Positions 8,656 through 16,588 of a DNA stretch of 64,000 bases are shown here, in pieces. This DNA comes from Clostridium sp. (GTDB taxonomy: Bacteria > Bacteroidota > Bacteroidia > Bacteroidales > Muribaculaceae). Positions within the stretch are counted from its first letter, which is position 1. Each line of letters begins with the position of its first letter. Under the pieces are notes generated by a model, which worked only from the letters and a program-made list of their open reading frames with translations, had not been told where the DNA came from and ran no database searches. Where the stretch lies: assembly GCA_023666615.1 (NCBI GenBank), contig JAMPBQ010000006.1, positions 1 through 64,000 of the forward strand, in the 5' to 3' direction. The position numbers and the translations under genes are program-made.

Positions 8656-8687
8656 CCCCAGGCTTCGCTGCGCTTCGCCTGGGGTTT
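8656..8687 (+). terminator. Likely terminator of the two-gene unit at 7882-8603
   Basis: Inverted repeat CCCCAGGC / GCCTGGGG with a 13-base loop and a short T run. The T run is weak, so confidence is moderate. Confidence 0.55.
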
Positions 8688-8735
8688 CTCACGAGGTCGC
8701 GCCTACGGCGCCCATTTGTGTAAAATTTATTGGCG

Positions 8736-8770
8736 GCGGGTGTCTAATTTTTTGACACCCGCTTTGTTTT
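8736..8770. promoter_or_regulatory. Dyad upstream of the sigma-54 promoter: candidate activator site or terminator
   Basis: A perfect nine-base inverted repeat, GCGGGTGTC / GACACCCGC, separated by nine A/T bases. Its centre is about 88 bases upstream of the predicted sigma-54 start site, where NtrC-type activators commonly bind. It is followed by TTTGTTTTT, so it could equally be a second terminator. Both readings are possible. Confidence 0.45.
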
Positions 8771-8810
8771 TGATTTTGGGAGGAGGGTGGTTATCAATTT
8801 GTTGGGAGTT

Positions 8811-8826
8811 TGGCACGGTTTTGGCA
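8811..8826 (+). promoter_or_regulatory. Sigma-54 (RpoN) promoter for the export operon
   Basis: TGGCACG, four bases, TGGCA. This matches the -24/-12 consensus TGGCACG-N4-TTGCA at all positions but one. The invariant GG (8812-8813) and GC (8824-8825) have the required spacing of 12. Transcription would start near 8837, about 31 bases before the permease ATG at 8868. The gene for a sigma-54 activator lies 1 kb away. Confidence 0.75.
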
Positions 8827-8867
8827 TGTTATTGTTTGTGAATATAAATTTTTTTAATTGCCAAAAG

Positions 8868-11216
8868 ATGAAATCGTTTTTCAACTTCTTGAAGAATAAT
8901 AAGGCTTATACGGCCATTGATGTGTTTGGGCTATCGCTCAGCTTTATGTTTGTGATCCTTATTGGGGGATATGCATGGCAGGAGACGCACATGGACCATT
9001 GCTACGCCAAAGCAGATCGCATCTTCGCGCTGGGCTTTACCAATGAAAACGGGAAGGACTTCGCCACGGGGCACTGGGCGATGCAGCGGGCGCTGCGCGG
9101 GGCCTATCCAGAGATAGAGAGCACGACGGCCGTGCTGAGGGGCAATTCAGGATTCCATATCGGGGAGAACGATGTGTTGACGCAGACGATGTTTGTGGAC
9201 TCGACTTTCCTGAACATTTTCGACATAGAGCTATTGGAGGGGGATCCACGCACGGCGCTTGCCGACAAGCATTCGGCCATCGTTAGCGAAAAATTCGCGC
9301 AGGCCAACTTTGGGGATGGCGAGGCGATAGGGCAGCGCTTCAGCTGGCAGGCGGATACTGTTTATTTCATCGTGACGGGGGTGATGAGGATGCCAGAGCA
9401 GTCGACATTCAAGACATCGGAATACGAGAACATTGACGTAATTTGCAGAATAGAGATGCAAGAATACACGGGAGGATCCCAGTGGATATTCGACGAGACA
9501 ATATCGCAGCTTGGCGGCGTTGACGTTTACCTTCTGGCCACTCCCGGGGAAGACTTGACGAAGAAAGTGGGGGAATACCAAAACTTTCTCCGCGAGCATT
9601 TTGAAAACCTGAAAGAGATAGGCGACGAGGGCCGGTGGAAACTGAACATCTTCCCGCTGAAATCCATGTACTATGAAGGCATAAGCTCGTCGGGTGGCAA
9701 CAGGCTGAGCGGGGACAAGGACTTGGTGAACATGCTGGGGGCAGTGGGCGGCATAGTGCTTCTCTTCGCGCTTCTGAACTATGTAAACCTCACCGTGGCG
9801 CTAGCCGGCAAGAGAGCGAAAGAGATGGCGACCAGAAGGCTACTGGGCAGCCGCAGGGCCGGAATCGTGGGCAGACTGATAGGAGAGAGCGCCCTGCTGT
9901 GCATGCTGTCGCTGGCAATAGGCATCGGGCTAGCATTCCTTTTGGAGCCCTACACATACACCTCGCTGGGCATATACATCAACCTGAAGGCATGCGTCAA
10001 CGCAGAGACAATATGCATAACGGCGGGGATATGGGCGCTGATGAGCGTTGCCGCGGGCATAATACCGGCTCTTCTGATATCGGCCAACAAGCCGATCGAC
10101 GTGGTGAGGGGCAGCTTCCGCAGGCATACGAAGATGTACTTCAGCAAGGTGATAATAGTGGCGCAGAACGCCATCACGATAGCCATGATAGTTTGCTCGC
10201 TGGGAATGTTTCTGCAGGTGCGGCACCTGATCAACGCGCCGCTGGGGTATGACACCTCCAACAAAATAATGATTTACAACATAGGCATCGGGTCATGGCG
10301 CATGAAAATCATCCACGACGAGTGCGCCAAGCTGCCGGAAATCACCAGAATCAACAACACGTGGGGCAATCCCTTGACCGGGTCAAGCCTCAACTATTGG
10401 AGGACAGAAAGCGGAGAGATCTACGCCAACACGATCACTGCGGATTCGACCTTCTTCGACTTCTGGGGAATAGAAAAGCTGCGCGACAACCACGTGATAG
10501 ACGGCGAATGGGTAACGCCGGGCCTTCTTGAGACGCTTGGGCTAGACGAAACGGCGGCAGACTTTCCGCAATGGGACGATAGGACTGCGATAGCCGGCGT
10601 AATAAGCGACTTCCACATTGGGGGCATACTTGAGCCGCAGAACAAGTGCAAGATGGTATACATACGCGAGATCGACAGCCCGTGGGTGATGTTCCTGGAA
10701 TACACAGGCGACGCTGCGACGGCTCTGCAGAAGGTGCGGGAAGAATATGACAAGGTGAGCCCCATACCGCTGGATCAGGACTTCTACTTTGTGGAAGACT
10801 TCATCAAGGACTATTACAGCGACCAGAGGAATGTGGCGGCCATCATGATTATCTTCGCCTGCGTGGCCATAGTGATTTCGCTATTGGGGCTATTGGCGAT
10901 GAGCACCTACTACGTGCAGCAGAGAGAGAATGAGATAGCCGTGAGGAAAGTGTTTGGGTCCACGGCGGCCGGAATCATAAGGAATGTGACAAAATCATTC
11001 GTGACATATGTTTTGATTGCCTTTGTGATAGCGGTGCCCGTGTCCTACCACTTGTTGGGCGACTGGCTTTCGAAATACAGCTATAGGATACCGGTTTACT
11101 GGTGGCTCTTCGCGATAGCGCTCGCGTTTACGATAGGAGTGACGGCGCTTACCGTTTACACGCAGACGCGCCGGGCTGCCAACGCCAATCCGGTAGACAG
11201 CCTGAAGATGAATTGA
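8868..11216 (+). CDS. FtsX/MacB-type ABC transporter permease 1 of the export operon
   Basis: The ATG at 8868 starts MKSFFNFLKNNKAY and gives 782 residues; upstream in-frame starts would only add a leader inside the promoter. It has the duplicated MacB layout. A membrane helix (about 20-40) and a large periplasmic MacB_PCD-like domain (about 45-260) precede three helices with the FtsX signature AGKRAKEMATRRLLGSRRAG. A second periplasmic domain (about 440-650) precedes the last three helices with QQRENEIAVRKVFGSTAAGI. Such proteins do not move substrate through the membrane; they couple cytoplasmic ATP hydrolysis to periplasmic shape change. It is closely related to the permease at 16589 and is the first gene of the operon behind the sigma-54 promoter. 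Confidence 0.9.
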   Translation: MKSFFNFLKNNKAYTAIDVFGLSLSFMFVILIGGYAWQETHMDHCYAKADRIFALGFTNENGKDFATGHWAMQRALRGAYPEIESTTAVLRGNSGFHIGENDVLTQTMFVDSTFLNIFDIELLEGDPRTALADKHSAIVSEKFAQANFGDGEAIGQRFSWQADTVYFIVTGVMRMPEQSTFKTSEYENIDVICRIEMQEYTGGSQWIFDETISQLGGVDVYLLATPGEDLTKKVGEYQNFLREHFENLKEIGDEGRWKLNIFPLKSMYYEGISSSGGNRLSGDKDLVNMLGAVGGIVLLFALLNYVNLTVALAGKRAKEMATRRLLGSRRAGIVGRLIGESALLCMLSLAIGIGLAFLLEPYTYTSLGIYINLKACVNAETICITAGIWALMSVAAGIIPALLISANKPIDVVRGSFRRHTKMYFSKVIIVAQNAITIAMIVCSLGMFLQVRHLINAPLGYDTSNKIMIYNIGIGSWRMKIIHDECAKLPEITRINNTWGNPLTGSSLNYWRTESGEIYANTITADSTFFDFWGIEKLRDNHVIDGEWVTPGLLETLGLDETAADFPQWDDRTAIAGVISDFHIGGILEPQNKCKMVYIREIDSPWVMFLEYTGDAATALQKVREEYDKVSPIPLDQDFYFVEDFIKDYYSDQRNVAAIMIIFACVAIVISLLGLLAMSTYYVQQRENEIAVRKVFGSTAAGIIRNVTKSFVTYVLIAFVIAVPVSYHLLGDWLSKYSYRIPVYWWLFAIALAFTIGVTALTVYTQTRRAANANPVDSLKMN

Positions 11217-11219
11217 GCC

Positions 11220-11240
11220 TTTAGTCTTTAGTTTTTAGTT
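11220..11240. repeat. TTTAG-type AT-rich repeat
   Basis: CTTTAGTTTTTAG-like words in the spacer between the first permease and the TolC-like gene. The same words recur at 16508, 20850 and 51601, each time just after a stop codon. Confidence 0.6.
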
Positions 11241-11249
11241 GATTATAAG

Positions 11250-12584
11250 ATGAAAATTAAACAAATATTTATTATGACGCTTGCGGCGGGCGCCTTCATG
11301 GGCGCCCGGGCGCAAGAAGCGTGGAGCATAGACCGGTGCATCGACTATGCCATAGCCAACAGCACTGGCGTGAAGAAGACGCAGCTTAGCCAAAGCACAC
11401 GCAAGGCTGAATACTTGGAGGCGATAGGCAGCTTCCTGCCGGGGATCTCGGCGTCGTCGAGCGTGCAATGGAACTGGGGACGCAACATCGACCCGGAGAC
11501 CAACACGTACAACACCGTGACGACCTTCAACAATGGATACGGGCTATACGCATCGCTCACCCTATTTGACGGGATGAAGACGCTGAACAACTTCAAGCAG
11601 GCGCGGGAAAGCAAGAAATACGGGATGAGCGCCATACAGAACGCCCGCGACGAAAAGGCGATAGAGGTGATGATGGCCTATGTGGAGATGGAATACTGCA
11701 AGGGCACGATAGAAGTGGCGCAGGACAAGCTTGACGAAAGCAAGCGGGCGCTAGAAAAGGCGGAGCTGGAATACGAGCTTGGGACGCTGAGCATGCCGGA
11801 CTTGGCGCAGCGCAGGGCGCAGCAGGCCAACGACGAATACACATTGACGCAGAGGCAGAACGCATATCAGATGGCATGCCTGAGCCTTTGGGACGCAATG
11901 AACTTGGCGCCAGAGCTGAGGGATTATGAAGAATTCGGCGGAAACGCCGAGGCGCTGCCCGAGCCGGCCTATGAGCTGGACGACCCGGAGCAGATCTACC
12001 AATACGCGCTGGGGAACAACCCCAAGGCGCAGATGGCTGACATGAACGTGAACATGCAGAAATACAGCTACAGGATGGCGAAGGGCAACTACCTGCCCAC
12101 CATAAGCGCGCAGGCGGGACTGAGCACCAACTACTTCAAGGCACTGAACGGCGAATACCAGGCGGCGAGCTTTGGGGAGCAATTCCGCAACAACCTCGGC
12201 AAATATGTGGGGGCTAGCATAAGCATACCGCTATTTGACGGCTTTGGGAGGCATTCGTCGGTGAAGCGCGCGGGGAACAATTACCGCATAGCGCAGCTGG
12301 AGCGCGACGAGGCGAGGATGAAGCTTTACAACGACATCACGTCGGCGGTGAATGACAGGGACGGATACTTTAAGGAGCTGATAAGCCTTGAAAAGAAGAT
12401 GGAGGCAGACAGCCTGGCCTACGCCCTGGCGAAGAGGAAGTGCGACGAGGGGATGCTCTCGGTGATTGACCTTTTGACGACGGCTAATACTTACTATCAG
12501 AGCCGGGTGGATATGCTGCAGCGGAGGATGCTGTACTATCTGAAGAATCGGCTGGTGGAGTATTATAAGGGAGACGGATTTTAG
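11250..12584 (+). CDS. TolC-family outer membrane efflux protein
   Basis: 444 residues with a cleavable signal peptide (MKIKQIFIMTLAAGAF, cleavage after GARA at about 21). The mature protein is rich in long amphipathic helices, with the internal duplication of the OEP family: YLEAIGSFLPGISASSS in the first half and MAKGNYLPTISAQAGLS in the second, each followed by ASLTLFDGM / ASISIPLFDGF beta-barrel strands. Three copies should form the outer membrane exit duct that docks on the fusion protein encoded next. Spacing to the upstream permease is 33 bases, consistent with one transcript. Confidence 0.92.
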   Translation: MKIKQIFIMTLAAGAFMGARAQEAWSIDRCIDYAIANSTGVKKTQLSQSTRKAEYLEAIGSFLPGISASSSVQWNWGRNIDPETNTYNTVTTFNNGYGLYASLTLFDGMKTLNNFKQARESKKYGMSAIQNARDEKAIEVMMAYVEMEYCKGTIEVAQDKLDESKRALEKAELEYELGTLSMPDLAQRRAQQANDEYTLTQRQNAYQMACLSLWDAMNLAPELRDYEEFGGNAEALPEPAYELDDPEQIYQYALGNNPKAQMADMNVNMQKYSYRMAKGNYLPTISAQAGLSTNYFKALNGEYQAASFGEQFRNNLGKYVGASISIPLFDGFGRHSSVKRAGNNYRIAQLERDEARMKLYNDITSAVNDRDGYFKELISLEKKMEADSLAYALAKRKCDEGMLSVIDLLTTANTYYQSRVDMLQRRMLYYLKNRLVEYYKGDGF

Positions 12585-12600
12585 AATCCGGGGTGAATTT

Positions 12601-12703
12601 ACCACGGATTTCACGGATTACACGGATTTTTATTTCACGGAGATATATTAACCACGGATTTCACGGATTTTTATTTCACTGGGATTTTAAACACGGATTT
12701 TTT
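12601..12703. repeat. CACGGATT-type repeat cluster, copy 3 (longest)
   Basis: At least six CACGGATT words in two blocks, each followed by TTTTTATTT, and then a degenerate GGGATTTT unit. It fills the spacer between the TolC-like gene and the fusion protein gene. Read in frame it encodes PRISRITRI, a known spurious peptide, which explains why an over-long start can be called for the next gene. Confidence 0.85.
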
Positions 12704-12727
12704 TTATTAAGGATTAAATTGAATATT

Positions 12728-13978
12728 ATGGATATACAGGTTGAGAAGAAGAAGGGCATTCGGAAGAAGCATTTGCCTTATATATTGGGAGGGGCCGCGC
12801 TGGCGGGGCTTATAGTCTGGATCGCCACGAGCGACGTGGCGCATACGCTGAAGATAGACAGCCGCGGGCTGAACATAGCCGAGGTGAAGGATGGGCAATT
12901 TGACGACTTCGCCCGCGTTGACGGCAATGTGCTGCCCATCAGCACGGTGCAGATCAGCCCGGAAGAGGGCGGCATAGTGAGGGAGAGAGTGGTGGAGGAA
13001 GGCGCCACTGTGCATAAGGGCGATGTGATCATACGCCTGAGCAACTCGAACCTCGACCTGCAAATACTCAACGCCGAGGCAGAGTTGGCTGAAAAGCAGA
13101 ACATACTGCGCAACACGCAAATCAGCATGGAGCAGGATAGGCTTAACAACCGCAACGAAAAGCTGCAGATTGACCTTGACGTTGTGCAGAAGGAAAGGGC
13201 TTTCCGCCAGCAGGAGCGCCTGCAGAAGGAGATGCTGAACAGCAAGGAGGATTACCTGAAGGCCAAGGAGGATTACGAATTGGCATTGCGGAGGAGTCAG
13301 CTAATCAACCAAAGGCTGGAGAAGGACAGCATATTCCGCTTGAGCCAGGTGGAGCAGATGGAGGACAACCTGGCCAACATGCAGCGCAACGTGGTGCTGA
13401 TACGCGAGAGGAAAGAGCACCTTAACATAGTGAGCCCGATAGACGGAGAGCTCGGCCTTCTTGACGTAGAGCTTGGGCAGAACGTGGCCGCCGGGCAGAA
13501 GGTGGGGCAGATAAATGACTTGAGCAACTACAAGGTAGAGGCGAAGATTGACGAGCATTACATAGACCGCGTGCATCAGGGGCTGGAGGCCACTTTTGAG
13601 AGAGAGGGCAAGGCTTACCACATGCTTTTGCGGAAGGTTTTTCCCGAGGTGAGGGAAGGGAAGTTCAGGGTGGAATTTGTGTTTGACGGGGAATACCCCG
13701 AGAAGATAAGGGCCGGACAGACTTACTACCTGAATCTGCAGCTTGGACAATCGTCGAAGGCTGTGCTGATACCGCGCGGGACATTCTTCCAGAGCACCGG
13801 GGGGAAATGGATATTTGTGGTTGACAAGGACGGGAAGAAGGCTTATAGGCGGAACATAAGGCTTGGGCGGCAGAATCCGCAGTACTATGAGGTGCTGGAG
13901 GGGCTTGATCCCGGGGAGAGGGTTATACTCAATGGATATGAGGCTTATAAGGATAAGGAGACGCTTGTAATCGACTAA
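12728..13978 (+). CDS. HlyD/MacA-type periplasmic membrane fusion protein
   Basis: The ATG at 12728 starts MDIQVEKKKGIRKK and gives 416 residues; a longer frame from 12593 only translates the CACGGATT repeat. It has one N-terminal membrane anchor (about 18-36). A biotinyl-lipoyl half (ISPEEGGIVRERVVEEGATV) precedes a long alpha-helical hairpin (about 115-225, heptad-like, many Glu/Gln/Lys). The second lipoyl half (IVSPIDGELGLLDVELGQNV) and beta-barrel domains to the end follow. It bridges the inner-membrane permeases to the TolC-like duct. Confidence 0.92.
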   Translation: MDIQVEKKKGIRKKHLPYILGGAALAGLIVWIATSDVAHTLKIDSRGLNIAEVKDGQFDDFARVDGNVLPISTVQISPEEGGIVRERVVEEGATVHKGDVIIRLSNSNLDLQILNAEAELAEKQNILRNTQISMEQDRLNNRNEKLQIDLDVVQKERAFRQQERLQKEMLNSKEDYLKAKEDYELALRRSQLINQRLEKDSIFRLSQVEQMEDNLANMQRNVVLIRERKEHLNIVSPIDGELGLLDVELGQNVAAGQKVGQINDLSNYKVEAKIDEHYIDRVHQGLEATFEREGKAYHMLLRKVFPEVREGKFRVEFVFDGEYPEKIRAGQTYYLNLQLGQSSKAVLIPRGTFFQSTGGKWIFVVDKDGKKAYRRNIRLGRQNPQYYEVLEGLDPGERVILNGYEAYKDKETLVID

Positions 13979-13989
13979 AGTCTGGAAAA

Positions 13990-14113
13990 AAAGGCAAAGA
14001 AAGTCAAGCGTCAAGGGCATAAGCCCTTGACAAGGTAAGATAAATGCCTGAAAATTATGATTGACTATACTGTTATCTTGCCTCGTGTGAAGCCCAATTG
14101 CCTTTTTGCCTTT
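13990..14113. other. Structured intra-operon spacer with nested inverted repeats
   Basis: Within the 182-base spacer there is an outer pair AAAGGCAAA / TTTGCCTTT (13990-13998 and 14105-14113). It encloses a hairpin GTCAAGGGC / GCCCTTGAC (14010-14031) and a second stem AGGTAAGATAA / TTATCTTGCCT (14033-14043 and 14073-14083, one G-U pair). No T tract follows the first hairpin. It could be an RNA processing or attenuation site, or a mobile palindromic element. Confidence 0.45.
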
Positions 14114-14160
14114 ATTGGCTTCAAAATTTATTTTTTATAAATCTTTTTTAATTTTTGATT

Positions 14161-16518
14161 ATGCAATATTTGAGATTGGCATTGAGAGGGCTTTTTCGGC
14201 GAGGCAACAGCAATATCATAAAGGTGCTTTGCCTTGCGGCGGGGTTGGCCTTGGGTCTGCTGCTTGTGGCCAAGGTGTGCTATGAGAGGAGCTACAATGA
14301 CTTTATAGCCGACGCCGAACGCATCTATGTGATAGAGGAGACGTTTGATAGGGGCGGCGACCAAGGGAGCTACACATTTCCGCGCGTGAGCGGCGGGGTA
14401 TTGCCCGCAATGGTCGAAGGGATAGCGCAAATAGAGACCGGGGCGCGCCTGGTAGACTTCGGGTACAGCGCATTGATCAGCGCAAAGAATGATACACTCA
14501 ACCTTAGGTCATTCTTGGCGGACAGCACGCTAATGCAAACGCTGTCGCTGCCAATGAAGGCCGGCAATCCACTTAAAGCCTTCGAGAATCCATACAGCGT
14601 GATGATAAACGAGTCAACGGCTAAGATGCTGGGCGGCATAGAAGAGACCATGGGGCAATCATTGCGGCTGGCAGAAGGAGAAGCAACGCTGACGGTGACA
14701 GGAGTGTTTGAGGATCTGCCGGACAATACTCACCTATCGTTTGAGGCGCTGATATCCATAGTACACATGAGCGAATGGAGCCTGAACAACTGGGGCGGCA
14801 ATGAAAGATATGAATCCTACATAAAGGCGGTTCCCGGGGCGGAAGCCGACAAGCTGGAAGGAGAAATGCTGAAGGTGCAGGCAAATCACATGGACATGGA
14901 CGAAGTGGACCGCAATGGGCACTTAAGGTACTCGCTGAAGCCGCTCCTTGACATACATGTTGCGGATCCGGAAGTGAAGGCCTCCACCAACTTTATGCTA
15001 ACGCTGGGCATAATGTTGATATCAATGACAATATTCAACTATATGCTCTTGGTGATATCTACGATGGCGAGCAGGACACGGGCCACGGCCATAGAAAAAT
15101 GCTATGGAGCGGGGACATCGGAGATAGCCAAAAGGACATTCGCTGAAGTGGCCACCCACCTAACGCTGGCCTTAGCGCTAGCCGCGGCGCTGATATGGAT
15201 ATTCAAGGGGACTGCAATGAGGCTTTTGGAGGTGAACCTGGCCTCGCTGATGGCCCCGGCCACGATTGGCGTGTTGATAGGCGTCGTAATATTGGTGCTG
15301 GTGCTGTCGGTGTTCGGGCCTTCGGTGCTTTACTCCCGCGTGCCAGTGGCGGTTGCGTTCCGCGGGAGCATATCGACCAACCGCTGGTGGAAACTCGCCC
15401 TGCTGTTTATGCAATTCGTAGGCGTAACATTTTTGGCGGTGACGATGGCCTATATGGCAAAGCAATACAACTACCTCTTCCATGCAGATGCCGGCTATTC
15501 CTACGAAAACCTGGCCTATGCCAACGTAGGCACCGATTACAGCCACAGGCAGGCAGTGGAGCAAGAAGTGAAGAAAGTGCCAGGCGTTGAAAACGTAACG
15601 TTTTGTTTTCAGACAATATGGACAGGGAGCAGCGGCAACAATGTAAAGCTAAGCGGCAGCGGGGACGAAGTGTTGAACTACGCCGACCTTTACACAATCA
15701 CCGACAACTACTTTGACGTGCTGGAGATACCAATAATTGCAGGAGAGGTTTTTACTCCAGGCGAGCTCAATGAAAATAAAATAATGGTGAGCAGATCATT
15801 TGCGGAGAAGGTAGGCAACGCAGCGGGATGGAGAGACGGCGCTGTTGGAAAAAGAGTGATACTCACAGAGCACAGCAATACGGGAGACGACTACTTCGAG
15901 ATTGTGGGCGTGTACGAAGACTTCCGCATCGGCAGCATGGACCGTTGCGAGTATCGGCCCTCAGTAGTGTTCTATGACTTGAACGGAAACGGATACTTGC
16001 GGCCATACAATATGCTGGTGAAGCTAAAGGACATAGACACTGAGACACTAAAGCAAGTAGAGCAAGCGGTAGGCGACAAAGTGCAGACCTTGCACCAAGT
16101 GATGGAGCGACAATTTGAAAAGGACAAGAACATGAGGGATTCGCTGATGATATGCTGCGCAGTGGCCTTGGTGATCGCTCTGGCCGGCCTTGTGGGATAC
16201 TCCATCGACGAAATCAACCGCCGCAAGCGCGAAATAGCCATCCGCAAGGTGAACGGGGCGGAATCCACCGACGTTGTGCGCGTGATATGCAAGGATGTGG
16301 CCATCCTTTCAGCGCCGGCGATAGCGATAGGGGCCGCTATGGGATACATCACCGGCATGCGGTGGCTTGAGAACTTCACGCGCACCTCGCCCTTGAGCAT
16401 ATGGGAAATATTAGGGATAGGGGCCGCTCTCTTCCTAATCATAGTGGGCTGCGTGGCGTTCAGGGCAGCCAAGGCGGCGAACGTGAATCCAACAGAAATA
16501 ATAAATTCTAGTCTTTAG
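14161..16518 (+). CDS. FtsX/MacB-type ABC transporter permease 2 of the export operon (divergent)
   Basis: ATG at 14161 (MQYLRLALRGLFRRG), 785 residues; a TTG two codons upstream is a weaker option. The duplicated layout is the same as in the neighbouring permeases: helix near 25-40, periplasmic domain, three helices at about 275-420, second periplasmic domain, and three helices from about 660. The second half carries EINRRKREIAIRKVNGAEST, the conserved FtsX coupling segment. The first-half coupling segment is less conserved (RTRATAIEKCYGAGTSEIAK). It is clearly more distant from the permeases at 8868 and 16589 than those are from each other, suggesting a heteromeric role. No frameshift is seen. 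Confidence 0.88.
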   Translation: MQYLRLALRGLFRRGNSNIIKVLCLAAGLALGLLLVAKVCYERSYNDFIADAERIYVIEETFDRGGDQGSYTFPRVSGGVLPAMVEGIAQIETGARLVDFGYSALISAKNDTLNLRSFLADSTLMQTLSLPMKAGNPLKAFENPYSVMINESTAKMLGGIEETMGQSLRLAEGEATLTVTGVFEDLPDNTHLSFEALISIVHMSEWSLNNWGGNERYESYIKAVPGAEADKLEGEMLKVQANHMDMDEVDRNGHLRYSLKPLLDIHVADPEVKASTNFMLTLGIMLISMTIFNYMLLVISTMASRTRATAIEKCYGAGTSEIAKRTFAEVATHLTLALALAAALIWIFKGTAMRLLEVNLASLMAPATIGVLIGVVILVLVLSVFGPSVLYSRVPVAVAFRGSISTNRWWKLALLFMQFVGVTFLAVTMAYMAKQYNYLFHADAGYSYENLAYANVGTDYSHRQAVEQEVKKVPGVENVTFCFQTIWTGSSGNNVKLSGSGDEVLNYADLYTITDNYFDVLEIPIIAGEVFTPGELNENKIMVSRSFAEKVGNAAGWRDGAVGKRVILTEHSNTGDDYFEIVGVYEDFRIGSMDRCEYRPSVVFYDLNGNGYLRPYNMLVKLKDIDTETLKQVEQAVGDKVQTLHQVMERQFEKDKNMRDSLMICCAVALVIALAGLVGYSIDEINRRKREIAIRKVNGAESTDVVRVICKDVAILSAPAIAIGAAMGYITGMRWLENFTRTSPLSIWEILGIGAALFLIIVGCVAFRAAKAANVNPTEIINSSL

Positions 16519-16532
16519 TTTTTAGTTTTTAG
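16508..16532. repeat. TTTAG-type AT-rich repeat
   Basis: CTAGTCTTTAGTTTTTAGTT and further copies overlap the stop codon of permease 2 and fill the start of the spacer before permease 3. Confidence 0.6.
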
Positions 16533-16588
16533 AATTTTTGATTTGCAATATATTTAAGGGATTGATTATATGTTTTAAACTTTATGAT

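Noticed and set aside
12593..12727. N-terminal extension of the membrane fusion protein containing PRISRITRI
   Set aside because: It is translation of the CACGGATT repeat; the conserved protein begins at the ATG at 12728.
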